This document shows, piece after piece, positions 1 through 13,900 of a stretch of 64,000 nt of DNA. Location: positions 310,001-374,000 of the forward strand of contig JBAIAA010000702.1 of the NCBI GenBank assembly GCA_037893245.1, in the 5' to 3' direction. The number at the start of each line of letters is the position of its first letter. Positions within the stretch are counted from its first letter, which is position 1. The notes beneath the pieces were generated by a model. That model had not been told where the DNA came from, searched no databases, and saw only the letters and a program-made list of their open reading frames with translations. Origin of the DNA: Crossaster papposus (Eukaryota; Echinodermata; Asteroidea; Velatida; Solasteridae). The position numbers and the translations under genes are program-made.

Positions 1-711
1 TGTATTTAATTGCTATATTTAATATATTTGAAAGGCCTTTTCTGGGGGTGAATTTCCTAAGAAATCAATGTACTAAAAATAATGTCTAAAACTCCGACTT
101 GTACACGCGCCTAATTTCCCTATTTGAGGTGTGTACATTAATGACCTGCTATGACATAATGGGGTATGGGAAATAACCACCACTTTTGAATTTTTTTATT
201 TTGTTTTACATCATAGTAAAGAACAACTCGTTAGCTTTCCAATGATACTAAACTATGATACTGACTAATTTTGTTTTTATAGCGTAAATTAATTCCAAAG
301 ATACACAACAGGATATAGTTGACAGTGCGCCACCAAACTATAGCAATCTCATTTTTAAAAAGAAATAAAGGGCTTTGAAAAAACATACGCGTATATGCAC
401 CACCAACGGCAGCAACAAAACAATTGTATTTTTTTCCACATTTGGGGTTATTTTTCACAATAATAATTCACACTGTGTAAATTAGATACCTTGGCAACTC
501 GAAAATACAGAAAACTCCCAATTGATTTTGAAACGGTTTTTCACGTATGGCCAATTGCAGGTACCGATTACTCGAAACATGTACAATGTATACTTACCAG
601 GGTGGGAGAGCAGCTATAGTGGGGGCGTACGGGGACGATGTGCAAGTTGGATACAAACTCGCAAGAAGCTTGTTTTCATTATCAAAGGTCATCTTTTTTT
701 CTGCCTCCCAG

Positions 712-836
712 ACCTGGAACACACGAGCCGGGTAAGGCTGGTGAGCAATCTGCTGAGTACATACCACCCGTTGGTCATCCCAAGAACCCCCGTCAACGTC
801 AGCTATGGCATTGAACTCATCTCGATCGACGGAGTG
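712..836 (+). CDS. Receptor exon 2 (N-terminal extracellular)
   Basis: A pyrimidine tract and CAG acceptor end at 711; the donor GTAAGC begins at 837. The 125-bp exon encodes the stretch RLVSNLLSTYHPLVIPRTP followed by VNVSYGIELISIDGV, the standard N-terminal helix and beta1 region of nicotinic receptors. It starts in phase 1 and ends in phase 0, fitting the next exon. Confidence 0.85.
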
Positions 837-3800
837 GTAAGCCTGTTGCAACAAAACTAGATTTGACTTATGACAAATTCCTTGTATAACTACTCTCTGA
901 TTTCGTCGCCGTTATTACATAGTTATTACTCCGCGGTTCCCTCTTCGAAAGTCTAACTACATCTTCATTTCCTCGTATCGGTCTTTTCAGGATGACGATC
1001 TTTATAATATAGTTGTTTTAAAATAGCTTTTTGAGAAACGGACCTCGCCTTCGGCTCGATCCATTACCAGCGGTCATCCCCCAACCCGGTCATTATCACG
1101 CAGTAAAATCCAGGCGTGACGTATTCCTATTGTTCCTGCACGACAATACATAAAGGGTAATGGCTTGTTGGACACAAACTCATCATTAACCAGCACAATA
1201 ACTCATCATTAACCAGCACAATAACTCATCGTTACGAACACAATAACTCATCGTTAACAACACAATAACTCATCGTTAACAACACAATAACTCATCGTTA
1301 CGAACACAATAACTCATCGTTACGAACACAATAACTCATCGTTAACAACACAATAACTCATCGTTAACAACACAATAACTCATCGTTACCAATACAATAA
1401 CTCATCATTACCAATACAATGATATTAAACACAATTGCTGTCCATTATCAAGTAAACAAACAGTAATGTATCACTGTGCCAACCAAATGAACATAATATC
1501 GTCACCGTTTTCACGAAGAGGCGAATTTCATGAAAAATCGTCTATTTATCAAAAAAAAATTTTTTGATGAAAACGATTAAATATTGCAATTTCTACAACC
1601 TGGTGAAGTTATACATCCAAACAATCATTAAAATCCTAATTAACCTAATTAACTAATGGGCGAATTGGTCCTAAAGTGCCCTTTTGCGTTTTCACGAAGA
1701 GGCAAATTCGAAATAGCGTTGACTTCAACGTGTTTATGAAGGGGCACTTTGGTGCGCGTAGTGACTTTAGCGTTTTCACGAAGAGGCGAATTGGGCGAAT
1801 TGGGCGCGAAGTGGCTTTTAGCGTTTTCACGAAGAGGCGAATTTGGGGCGCAATCACTGACCTCTATACATGGACAGATCATCCATTGTTTCATTTTGAA
1901 GTCGGCATGCAGAGAAGTGCAAAATGGCGGACCCACGAAGTCACTCTGTGAGCCAATGAAATGTCCAGGTGTAGAGTTCAGTTGGTTGGTAAATCCACTG
2001 ACCTCTACAACTGGACATTTCATTGGCTCACAGCAGTGACGCCATGTTGCACTTCCAGTTCGCGCCGACTTCAAGTGTTAGCACAGCAGAATATGGACAA
2101 TGATCCGTCCAGGTGTTGAGGTCAGTGGGCGCAATGGGGAAATGTATACATTCTGACTCTCACAGCCACGGGCGAATTTGCTAATTATCGTTTTTTTCGT
2201 TTTCACGAAGAGACAATTCTATTAATTGATTAATTCTGCAAAACTAATCACCTATTTTTTTTAACGTTTGCTATATTTAAGAAGATTGAAATCTCTTCTT
2301 TCCCATGATACCTTAATCTTGTATATTCTATGGATATTTATGTTTCAAACTGCCAAACGAAAAAAGGACGAACTTTACAAGCGATTATTTCGAAAGTTTG
2401 TTCAGACCGTGAAAGGCTCACAATTTGCCTCTTCGTGAAAACGGTGACGATATGTGTCATAGAATGGATACTCTATATAGTTCACACTGCGGCATTGTGC
2501 GGTGTCGTCAATAAGCCACATCGCAGGCCCGTACGCAGGGGGGGTGCGACGGGTACGTACGCACCCCCCGAAATTACCAAAAGGTCTACAATTTCTGGGG
2601 TAAATAATGGTATTTTTAAGTAGAATTAACGGTATTGGCACACACAAATGGACTTGGCTTATGCGATAATGCCAACAACAAAAACCGCACCCCCATAACA
2701 AATCCTGCGTACGGGCCTGTGTGGTTGGCAGTGCACTTACATTGTAGCCTCATTGTACTCTGTCTTTGTTGTTCACATTAACATTAACAATGGGAGTCTG
2801 GATTTTACATAGGCTAATAGCTTCGGAACCGCCAATACCAGCGATAATCGGTCTCGGCGCTGCGCGCCTCGCCCGATTATCCTGCTGTTAAACTACTCTT
2901 GTGACGTCACTCTATTCAGAAAAGTGTCGATTATTTTAAAGAATGTACAGTTAACTGTACATTCTTTTAAGAATTAACAGAAAAAGAACGACTCAATGGA
3001 CACAGAAATTGCTATTGTTATATTTATTACAACTTAGTAAGAGCTATGTTGACAGTTTCTTTAGAGCTTTCAACAGTTAATTGTCTTGGAGGTCTCTTTG
3101 CCGTGTCGACGCGCTTATGCGGTTTCAGCCCGGCTGACTGCTCTCCTATGATCCTCACTGGTTCTGGCCACCGAAGCCCTTGTTGTAGAGACGAGATGCT
3201 GCCATGCTCGATCGTATGGAGTGGTTCGTCCAAAAGCCTTGTTGCACAGATTTGCCACAACCTGGGATATCAACAATAACAAAAATAAAATAAGATGGAT
3301 GCGCCAAACCGCATGTAACAAATTGCATCAAGGTTTGTCTAAAACATTCGAAAATGAAAATGGCCCAAGAACTTATTACCACTAAGAAAACAAATGGAGG
3401 ATAAACCTTTTTATTAGCAAGGTCGAAGCGATGGTTTGCAATTTAAAATATGTACATTTCTTGTAAATGGGAATAATTTTCGACGGAGATAGGTCATAGT
3501 TATGTCATACGTTCGAAGGTCCTAAAAAGTACTACTAATGCACAACTTTAAAAGGGCTGATACGTATAACACGTACATGTACTTTACATTCGCTAACTCG
3601 CCCATGTTGTCCTGTCCTGTCGTATACCTGTGTAGCAAAAACGGCAGAAAAACCAACAGAAATTAGTTTTGTTCCGAGTCTGGTTTGACGTGTGATAATG
3701 AAACCGTTCCGGGTTTAACAAAAGGCTGGTATACTTTCGACACGGAATAATGACTACTGACGATATTGTTACACCATAAAAGGGCTAAAATTGGTAAAAA

Positions 3801-4893
3801 TATTAAGCCAAAATGAGCTGCTGATGAGAGCTAAGCCAAATGTTGGGAATAACAAGTTCTTGTTTCCTTTTCTTGCTTATTTTCCATCATTACCTGATCC
3901 GTTAGGGGTCCAAATCAGCCACGAGTAGTAGGAAGTTTCTTCACCTCTGAATTTGCCGCTTTAGTATAAATCCTCATTGGAGTATAAATCCTCATCGAAT
4001 ATGTCCCAAAATACTGGTGTAAATCACCATCAAAATAAATTGGCGAGTCAGTTCTTGAAGTGACACAACATATCTCCCAACGTATTCCTACTCAAAAATA
4101 TGTACGGATCCTCACTGGAAGACATATTAGCGGAGTTAGCAGAGACACACCCGACGCACAACAATGTATGGCATCAAATGACTTCGAAGTCGAATGTACT
4201 GGGCATTTTAAACACCCTCATTTTACCCAACCTTTATTCACTTGTTTGGTTACGCAACACGGAGACTAGACAGGACAAAGCTTTCACATTCCTTAGTAGC
4301 TTGCACCACTGAACAATGGAATTAAATCGTCTCATACTTTAAAGCATTAGTAAGAATTGACACTTGTTGTTCCTTTTAAATATTGACAATGGGTGTAAAA
4401 GGGACGTAGTTTAAGTCGGAGAAACGACTCAAAAGGTGGACATTCTTTGATTCAAATTGGGCTCGGACGCTGCGCGTCCTCGCCCATTCGAATCAAAGAA
4501 TGTCCACTTTTTCGTCATTTCTCCTTAACGTATTGGCGTGTTCCTCAGCCATTACCCTTTATGTAATATTCGGGTCCTCACACTGTTATTACCTAAATAA
4601 TTGTTCTATGGTTCAAACACAACTATGAATATTATGCATTTATACACATGCCTATGTGCCGATGTTTACGTCGATTTCGCGCAGTAAAACGTTGTACACG
4701 TACACGAGAAAGAAATCGGGGTGGCATTCAGACGAGAAATAGCCCTCGATCTTTGAGGATAAACATATTGCACATTTATATACATGTATGTACATTACAT
4801 GTAACTTTGTAGTTGTGGGACATCACAATTTATTACCATATCTCCCGACCAAAGTTTTGGGCTTCTGTGCAATCTCCCCTGCGCTGCGCCGCC

Positions 4894-4941
<48 letters not shown>

Positions 4942-7900
4942 CCCGGGATAGCCGCTAAAAGCTGTTATCAAAGATTGGCTGACTTGGGCTGTAAACATAT
5001 TATTTATCCCACGTTATAACTTTGATATTCTTCAAACTGCTCTATCAACAAATTACCGCGTGGGGCCAAGGCCACATTTCATGGCAGAAAAGATCAGTTG
5101 CTTTGTGAACACCAAAATACCCAGGCTATTATACTAACAGCGCTATAGAATAACTCAAGGCCTCAAACATGCAGAATCAATTGCTAACGGGCCCCGCAGT
5201 AAAATACGCTTAACCGTTATCATTTTCTTCTGAATACGCAAGGTAACAGAAGAAAAGTAGCCGGACCCCGATTTCGCCAGAATTTCATGCCTAAGATTTT
5301 CATAGTATCATCATTGTTAAAGTCGTTATCGGCCCTAAAAGACTATACGACGCATAATTCGCTAGAAAATGTACCTATTGTATAGCTTTTCCGAAGCGAA
5401 CACTAGTTGGCTTTCCATTTATTTTTTCTAGTCTATAATAATAGTCTGATCCAAGCAGTATGGCCTCCTGCTGATGGGAGCGCGACCTCAATTTCGAGTC
5501 TCCATTCTTCCAGTTCACTGGATTGTCCTGATTATGTGGTCCTGGTGTAGACTTGATTCGCGACGTTTTGACGTACGATGTGGTTTCTTCTCAACTCCGT
5601 ACAGTGTACAGTACATGTACAATACATTGTTGTCCCATTTTTTCATGACAACAAAATGTACTGCGCGCTTAAGTTCCATGTATATCGGGCGCTGGAAAAT
5701 ACCCATCGGCCAAAACATTTTTCGTTTTTAACGACAATATTGGTTTGCCCCCTACTAATTCAAAAAGCCAAAAGTCAGACAAAAGATCAACAAAGGAATT
5801 GATTACTAAACCAGGTTTTCAAAACCACGACTCCCTAACTACAAATTCGGCTTTTTTTGTACAATAATTTCTTCTGAAATCTTAAATAAGGCTATTGTTA
5901 AAGACGTAACTATGTATATTGAACTCGTTTCTTACGTAACACATTTACAGTAAACCATTATAAACTTTGTGGGGGGATGATTACAAATTTCTTAGGTTTT
6001 TGGCAATTTAATCATCCAAGTTCCAAATTACTTGAATATAAAAAGAATAAGAATAAAACTGCAGCAAACTGTTAATGAAATAAAAATATAAAGATACAAA
6101 CAAGTAAACAAAATAATAATCTTTATGTAAAACATAAATCTTTTTCTTAAAAAAAATTTAAATTCCAAGTTTCGGCAACCGGATTTTAAAGTCCGGAGGA
6201 TTTCGAAATTCGTTGCAGCACCTCCACTTTTTGTAAGCAAATGGGACCCATTTTCAACAGTGATTTTATCAAGTCTGCCCTCAGTTGACCCCAAAATAGT
6301 TGATCCTCGGCTATACAAATTCCCACCTTTTTTTTTCAAGCCAAACGGTCTCCTTAAAACAAAATGTTGTGAGTGTACTTTCTGTTCTAATAAACTCCCT
6401 TAGAAATTCTCACAATTAGTACTGTTTAAGTGTCACGATATCGAAGTATTATAGGGATCTACTTAGACCTTGGCGTGTTTTGGTAATTTTTGTCTGCGTC
6501 CCAGACCAACACACAAGCCATGTGACCTGCTGACTTCATACCACGCGCTCGTAATCCCTAGAACCCCTGTCAACGTTTCCTACGGCCTGCAACTCCTATT
6601 GACGGAGTGGTGAGCCCGTTACAATAAAACTATAGGTTTTTCCAGTTATTTTAATACTTATATCACACAATTAAATTAACTATACACTTTGATATCGCCT
6701 CCCGAACATCGTTTAACTAAAGATGCATTCTGATTTGTCCTAAATTCATTTCATCGGGCGATCGGCGCCTCTGATAGAAAAAAGCAAATTCGTTCTTTGT
6801 CATTCGTTTTAAAGGGACGTTATGTCCTGGGAGCGCCCAATTGGGCTACTAAACGTGTTTTCAACGAAATTTTAATCGGAAAGAGCATATAAAAGAATAC
6901 ACTATAAACAAAATAAGTTTTGTTTTACATACACAAAACTACTGAATTATTATGAAATACCTTATTACTTGACTGTAAGTGAATAACAGTCTCAAGCATC
7001 CTGTTAAATCACGGCACTTGGTTTGATGTATTTTGAAGAAAAGTGGAATTTTGTATCAATTTTAAACTATTGCCGACCAGCAATAGTGTTGTAAGAAATT
7101 GACATATTTAAACACTGCCCCCAAAAGTATTGAATTCGTCTGAAGGAAGTCAAGAAGCCAGACTGCAAGAACAACACTTTTTTCTTGGTTTGTTCAGCTG
7201 TTATGAACACAAAACTTAACAGGACAGCGTCGCAATATTTACTATAAAATAGGAATCCCCTAACCCATCCATTTTCGAAAATTACAGAAAAATCAAAATG
7301 GTGTATAATACTTTTAAATAAATCATGTATTCTTCCAAATAGGCACTTGGGGAGACAAATTAGCGTAAGTTTTTAGGCAATAAGGACGGAGACAGTGGCA
7401 CTTTGGGAGACATTTCAGTGTCTCCCTAAGTGTCTAGCTACTCTAAAAAAAATATTTGGGAGTTATTTTTGTTCTTGAACGACAGATGTTGGTCTAAATA
7501 GCATAAATCTCGAAGATCTTAGAGAGAAGGGTTAGGGTAAACAAGTTAGGACTGTTTTAAGTTTGTGTACATCTCTATGGGATTGTCTCCCTAAGTGCCT
7601 ATTTGGAGGTATTATTTATACTATTATATATTATTTCTACGAAACGCATTCCTCTTTTAATTATTGTTGCTCGCAGGACGAGAAGGAAAACATCATACGG
7701 ATTTCCGCCTGGGCAAAAGTTGTAAGTATTAGCCACGGTTTTTTTCTTCGGAATTAACCATTTTGGCAAGCACAATATGCATGACCCTTGAAATTTGAAA
7801 GAGAGTAGTACAAATCTACAACACATTCAGGCCGAGACAATCAACAGTACATGTATATCTGAGGGGTTTATTCTGAGACTTTACGAGAATACACCACATC

Positions 7901-10900
7901 CGCGCAACATGTATAGAATCTTCTACAACGTGTCAAACATTATATTTTGGGGGCATTTTCTTTGCATCATGATTGGGCTCATACAATGCGCCGTATTCCT
8001 GGTCGCATGAGGGCGCTATAAGACGCCATTTTCTGGGTACCCAACACAGGTAAAATTGAAGGTTTAATGAAGTGGTTCAGTAACTTTACTTTTATCTAAC
8101 AAATGGAATATTAAAAAAATTAGATTTTGGAGCTGTAAGAATATGTAAACTGACGTGAATTATCTTCTAATCACTTTTAATTATACCCCCAATACCTAGA
8201 GCCGTAGCTAGATATAGAGAGAGTTGCGACATGACAGACTCAAAACGGCTAGGTCACGTGGTGTATGGAGCCATTTTGGTTCCCAAGTGCAGTGCCGCGG
8301 TGTTTAGCGTTTCCGGCGTGTATGTATTTTGTTTGGGTGTAAAATTGTCTGTAACAGTACACCAATACAACAAGGTTCACAGCCATTCTACTCGGAAGAA
8401 AACATGGAAAGGCAAGTTGAATGCATGTTCTAGATTTTGTGAGCACGATGAGTTGTGAAAGCCTAAGCAATTTGGCAAAGATTTCGCGAAAATATTTGCG
8501 ATTTTACGTGACTTGTAACGTGCGAATGGTGCCAACTCGTACGCGGTACAACTCGTACACCAACCAACTCGTACGCGGTTTAAAAATGTGGTTCACGGGT
8601 ACGGGACTGGGTTGTGTTGATCAATTAAAAAGGCAGATACTTTGGGCATCCAAGGCGAATCTATTCTCTATTCTCTATTTTATTTCTCGGGAAACATCAA
8701 CAAATGCACAGACCAAAATTACAAAGAATACACAATGTTAGTGTTACTGTTAGTAGGGGGGACAATACAAATTTTAATATTGCTTTTAGGAAGTTATTTG
8801 GGACTATTTCTTGAACTTTCAAAATCGGTCAAAGCGTTGCCAAGTTATGGTCCGATAAACTTTTCAGATTGCGCTTTTTCCTAGACAACAAACGTATTAA
8901 GCAACAGTAATTAAAAAGTGTTTTTTGAACCATCTCATTTATTCTATTTACATCTTTCAAGCATTTCAAATCATCTTTTCTAGTATGTATGTTGCTCATA
9001 TTTTTCATATAAGTCTTTCTTTTTCAGATGATACATTTCATGAGATCTGCAAATTCTCATGTTGTTACTCGTTGTCTAGTGGGTCTGCACGGTGTGTATG
9101 ACACCCCTAGTGTTAGTACATGTAGTACACTGTACTTGTTAAATGTTAGGCATTATGAACCTTTTTGGCATTATTAACCCTAACTCCCTCACCATTGTTA
9201 TTGAACAATACAATTCCTCCAAAATCCTCCAACTTCCTTTGTTGTGTAGGGAGTTAGGGTTAACCTTGGGCTTTAGCCTTGTATACATTGTATTGTTGTA
9301 TAGTGAACCTAAAGTCCAACTACAGTCCCTAACGTATCTCACGATACGCCAGACGTTCAGACAGTCGCCGTGGAAGAAAGTGGGATTTAAAAACCGTTCA
9401 GGAATGTGCCAGTTGGTGGACTTGACGACCGGTTATAAAAGATCCAGTAATGTCAAACCCGGCACGAGGGGATAGGTAGTTCAAAGACACAGAGAGCACA
9501 CAGAGGGGAAACGGTAAGAACTCAAAATGCACGCGATATACCGACAGTTCTACGAGTATAGTTATTTACTGAGTTCAGGTTAGTATAGGTATTAAAGATG
9601 CCGGCGTGTAAAAGTTCTTACCAGTCTATTTCAGTAAATTTCAACAAGGAAACCAGAACAAAATTTCTAAAAAGCGAGACTCGTCAGGTGCAGTTCGCTC
9701 AGACCATGGGTAGGTTTCGTCTCGAGACTGCACGACCTACCCCATAAGAACTTTTACGTGGTGTTGGAGAGAGAGAGGAAACCAAATGTAAACATAAAAT
9801 TATGTATGACACCCCTAGTGTTAGTACATGTAGTACACTGTACTTGTTAGGCATTATGAACCTTTTTGGCATTATTAACCCTAACTCCCTCACCATTGTT
9901 ATTGAACAATACAATTCCTCCAAAATCCTCCAACTTCCTTTGTTGTGTAGGGAGTTAGGGTTAACCTTGGGCTTTAGCCTTGTATACATTTTCGTCAACA
10001 ATTTATTTTATTTCCATTAAATGTAACAATGCACAAGTTGCATGCGATTCAGTCTGTACAGTCTCATCTCTTTCGGTTTTTAAGAAGACTATTGCTTAAG
10101 ACTTTTCTTTTTACAAAGGCATTCCATTAGTGTAAAAACATCTTGGTTTTAATTTCGTAATCATCGTAGATAATCGTATAATAATAGATATTTTAAGACT
10201 AATGTTTTCGTTTGATTAGTATTTTTAAGATAACAACAACATATTTGGCACGCGTACGAGTTGGACCGCGTACGAGTTGGTTCGCATACGAGTTGGCTTG
10301 CGTACGAGTTGACCTGTATTCTGATTTGTATGGCACCAGAAAATACAAATGTTCTGGCTTAAAATACATGTACCCGTATGCCCAACTGGATTGCATGTAC
10401 ACTGCTTTTACATTTTTTTATTTTGTATAAGCATGCCTTATATAGTTGTCTGTTCAAATGATTACACTTTTCAAATTTAGTATTAACAACACCCTTTTTT
10501 TCCCTTTGTGTAGGAGAACTTTCCTTGACGGCAAGTAAAGCCTCAACAGGCTGACAGAAAGTTGAAGTTCCTGCAAGTTCCTGCAAGTCTCTACAACTAG
10601 CTTATCACAAGGATTTCCACAACAAAGTGGCTATTACGTGAACGTGATATAACTGGTTCCCGACACAGACAAGGGAAACTCAATACGCGCAGAACATATG
10701 AAGGCCAACGACGGTTGACAGCCATAATTCACCAAAATAAATGGATGCAATCCCTAGTTAATTGTATACAGTCCCTAGTTTTTTCGTATACACGATTTAA
10801 CCAAAATTATTGGTTAATAATCTCATCTAGATAGGGTCTTATAGAAAAAGGTATAAAGGTCTTGTATACGAAATACTAGGAACTGTATACAATTAACTAG

Positions 10901-13900
10901 GGACTGCGCATGCACAACCAGAACTCGCCAGGCATAAAAATAGCAAAAGTACGTAGGTTTACGGTCACGTAAAAATAGCCACGGCCTTTCCACAAAGGGC
11001 ACTTGACTTTGGAAAGTTGGAGAACACTGTTTAGGAATGAGAAATCCTGTTCCTCGTCATATTGCAGTTTGTGCCATGACATTTGTAAAAAGAAAAGTAA
11101 ATTGTTAAAATTAAATTAAAAATTATACATGCACTAGAAGCATTGTTTCACATGTACCTTTACTTTTGTTGTGTTAGTTTTATTAACTTTTTGGCTACTC
11201 TTGCAAAGCAGTTTGGGCCGACACTGCCTTCATGCAGCAGGTCCGCTTGTACTCGGCAGTGGTGTAACTATACCACCCCCCCCCCCCCCCCACCCTCCCT
11301 TTCAAATTTAGAAGGTGCCCCCCCCCCCCCCCCCCCCCCCCCCTACAAATTCAACACAAGTTATGCTGCTTGTACTTGAAGTACACGGATGTTACTGGCT
11401 CAAATCATTGCTGCTATCATGGATCAAGATTTGTCAGGAACACTTGCCCCAATAAGTTGAAAGACAAACAAATATTGTTGACCTAGCCAGATCAAAATGA
11501 ACTGCTTTGACTTGAGTGGCTGTCCAAACAAGCAGTATCAGAAATGATGTGTCACCTGAGGAACAGTACACTCTGAACTTCTGAAGAAAAAAATCCTTTG
11601 TCTTGAAATAATAGCCAAAGATTCAAAATTCAAGTTTGTTTTTTTACTAGAACAAATGGATTTTAACTGTACATGTATTTCATTGGTTTACTTTTACGTG
11701 TTAACCTACTTGAAAATGAATCCAGACTAAAATGACAATCAAACTTAAAACTTAAACACTTAAAATTGACTTTTTGCCACTTTGTTTATAGATATTTTCT
11801 GAAAATTTAATATCTAAGAAATTAAAACATCCAGCTGGGTCGTACTTTTGACTACTTTTGTTTGTTGTGACTAAATATATTTCTGTTTGGCCTGGTATTT
11901 CAATAAATCATATACAGTATACTTCATTCTTGGCATTAAAAAAAACAAATTCTTAAAGAAAACAAAAGAATACAAAACGCGAAATCAGTGCTTCAGCTCC
12001 TTGGGTAAATAGTTCTTCCTTTCGAAAATGACTTTCCAAATTACTTTTGTAGCCTGAAACTTTTTAATTTGTTAATTAGCTCTATATGTTTGAGTCACTT
12101 TGATGAGCAGTTTTTCAATGACAACGATTGATCAGCCAAGTCGTGCGTAAAACGCATGCAGCGAGTGCATGTAGTACAAAAACACGGATAGCGCTAGTCT
12201 TGGCCAAGACCAAGCTAGCCCGTTCATTTGTTCCGCGGCGCGCCGTCCGTATTATCTGGGATTATTGAGGGCGCCCTTTATTATCGCCATAATTCCTGGA
12301 TCTCTTCCATCAAGCTAGTGGAAGAGATCCAGGAATTATGGCGATAATAAAGGGCGCCCTCAATAATCCCAGATAATACGGACGGCGCGCCGCGGAACAA
12401 ATGAACGGGCTAGCTTGGTCTTGGCCAAGACTAGGATAGCGCGCGCGGCGTTACGTGGAAACAAAATGGCTTCTAATCCGTAGTTGTCGCAACTCTCTCT
12501 ATCTACGGCTCTGCCAATACCGTGAGCACAGCGCCCTCAACGTTCAACAATACGGCAGAATAAGGCCAATAATTTTCTTGTTGAAAGAAAATATTGGAAC
12601 TCAATTTTACAGCATAATGAAAATACTGCAAATTTATTACTATTATACATTTTAATTTGTCGACCTCAACTTCCGTTCAATCGGTCACGCAGATAACAGT
12701 TTGGTTAATTCAAACACGGGAGTCTGTGACTAGACTAGTCAGTGTTTGGTACCAAGATACAGAAAAGATGAGCGTGAACTGGAGAGACTTTGGCTGTGAC
12801 TTCGGCCGTTTCTATGTTGTTGCTAAAGGCGGACAATGACCGCCAATAGCAACAGCATAGCAATGGCCGAAGTCACAGCCAAAACCAGCAATTCGGACAC
12901 GGCCATACAGGCACGGTCTAAAACGCCTTTTTGTGGTAGCCCGTAGTCAATTTCGATGGCTGTTTAGTGTTAAAACACAAGATTAAAGTAAAGGAAAATG
13001 TACCTTACAAACAGCATCTATAATTATAGTATATAAGCTCCATCTTGCATCTTACTTATAGCTTATCTATCTTACTTTGATCTATTTCAAATCTTTCTTA
13101 TTTGTTTCGATTTCATGAACAAATCATTATTGTAAGTTTGACATATCGTAAGGTGAATGATACCCGCGAAAAGCGACAGTATTTCTTTTTGACTCATAGC
13201 GAAAATGTAGTGTATCATTCTGATTTCCCTCGACCTCGTGCGCACGCGACGAAATAAAACCACACAGACCAGAAAGTAATTCCTATTCCGATTTCAGGGA
13301 CTTTTCCAAAGACAAATGGGACAAATCCTAGAGAAAGTGAGACAAAATTAACAACACTTTTTTGGACCCCTGTACATTTTCAATGGGCCGATTTCGCTTC
13401 TTGCCTCCAGGCCTATTTATTGCGCAACTGTGCATGAATTACAATTTATTAGGAAACTGGCCTATCACCGTTTGGAACAGTTCTCATTTGTCACTTTCCG
13501 GCCTCGGTCATTATCTTATAGGCCCACTGAGCGTACTTTTTAAACAGGCCAACCACATTTTGTATTTTGTATTTTCTTATTAATTTTGCAGCAATGGTCA
13601 GATCACCGTCTCCAGTGGGATCCAGCACAATTTGACGGAGTATCTACTGTACGTTTATCGCCAAAATTGTTCTGGTACCCAGACCTCAGACTGTATGCTC
13701 AGTAAGTAGTCTTGTGTTATTGTTGGTATGATTTTATATTGAAGCTGCCTATAGCGCAGTCACAAATACTGGAAGTGCGACATGATCGTCTCATCGTTAG
13801 TTTTCTACGTATACACTTGTATAGGAGCTATTTTCCAGCCAGGGACCAACGTCGCTAACACCTCGCTAATGCTTATTTCGTATTCATCAAAACTATACGG

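Noticed and set aside
1177..1420. CRISPR-like repeat array
   Set aside because: Units are head-to-tail without unique spacers and lie in an animal intron; it is a minisatellite.
4162..4200. Candidate receptor exon 3 (NNVWHQM)
   Set aside because: No fitting splice sites or phase; the 45-bp exon at 7677-7721 fits in length, phase and sequence.
4795..5019. Glycine-rich and proline-rich ORFs over C tracts
   Set aside because: Homopolymer translations; the same pattern recurs at 27 kb, 52 kb and 58 kb.
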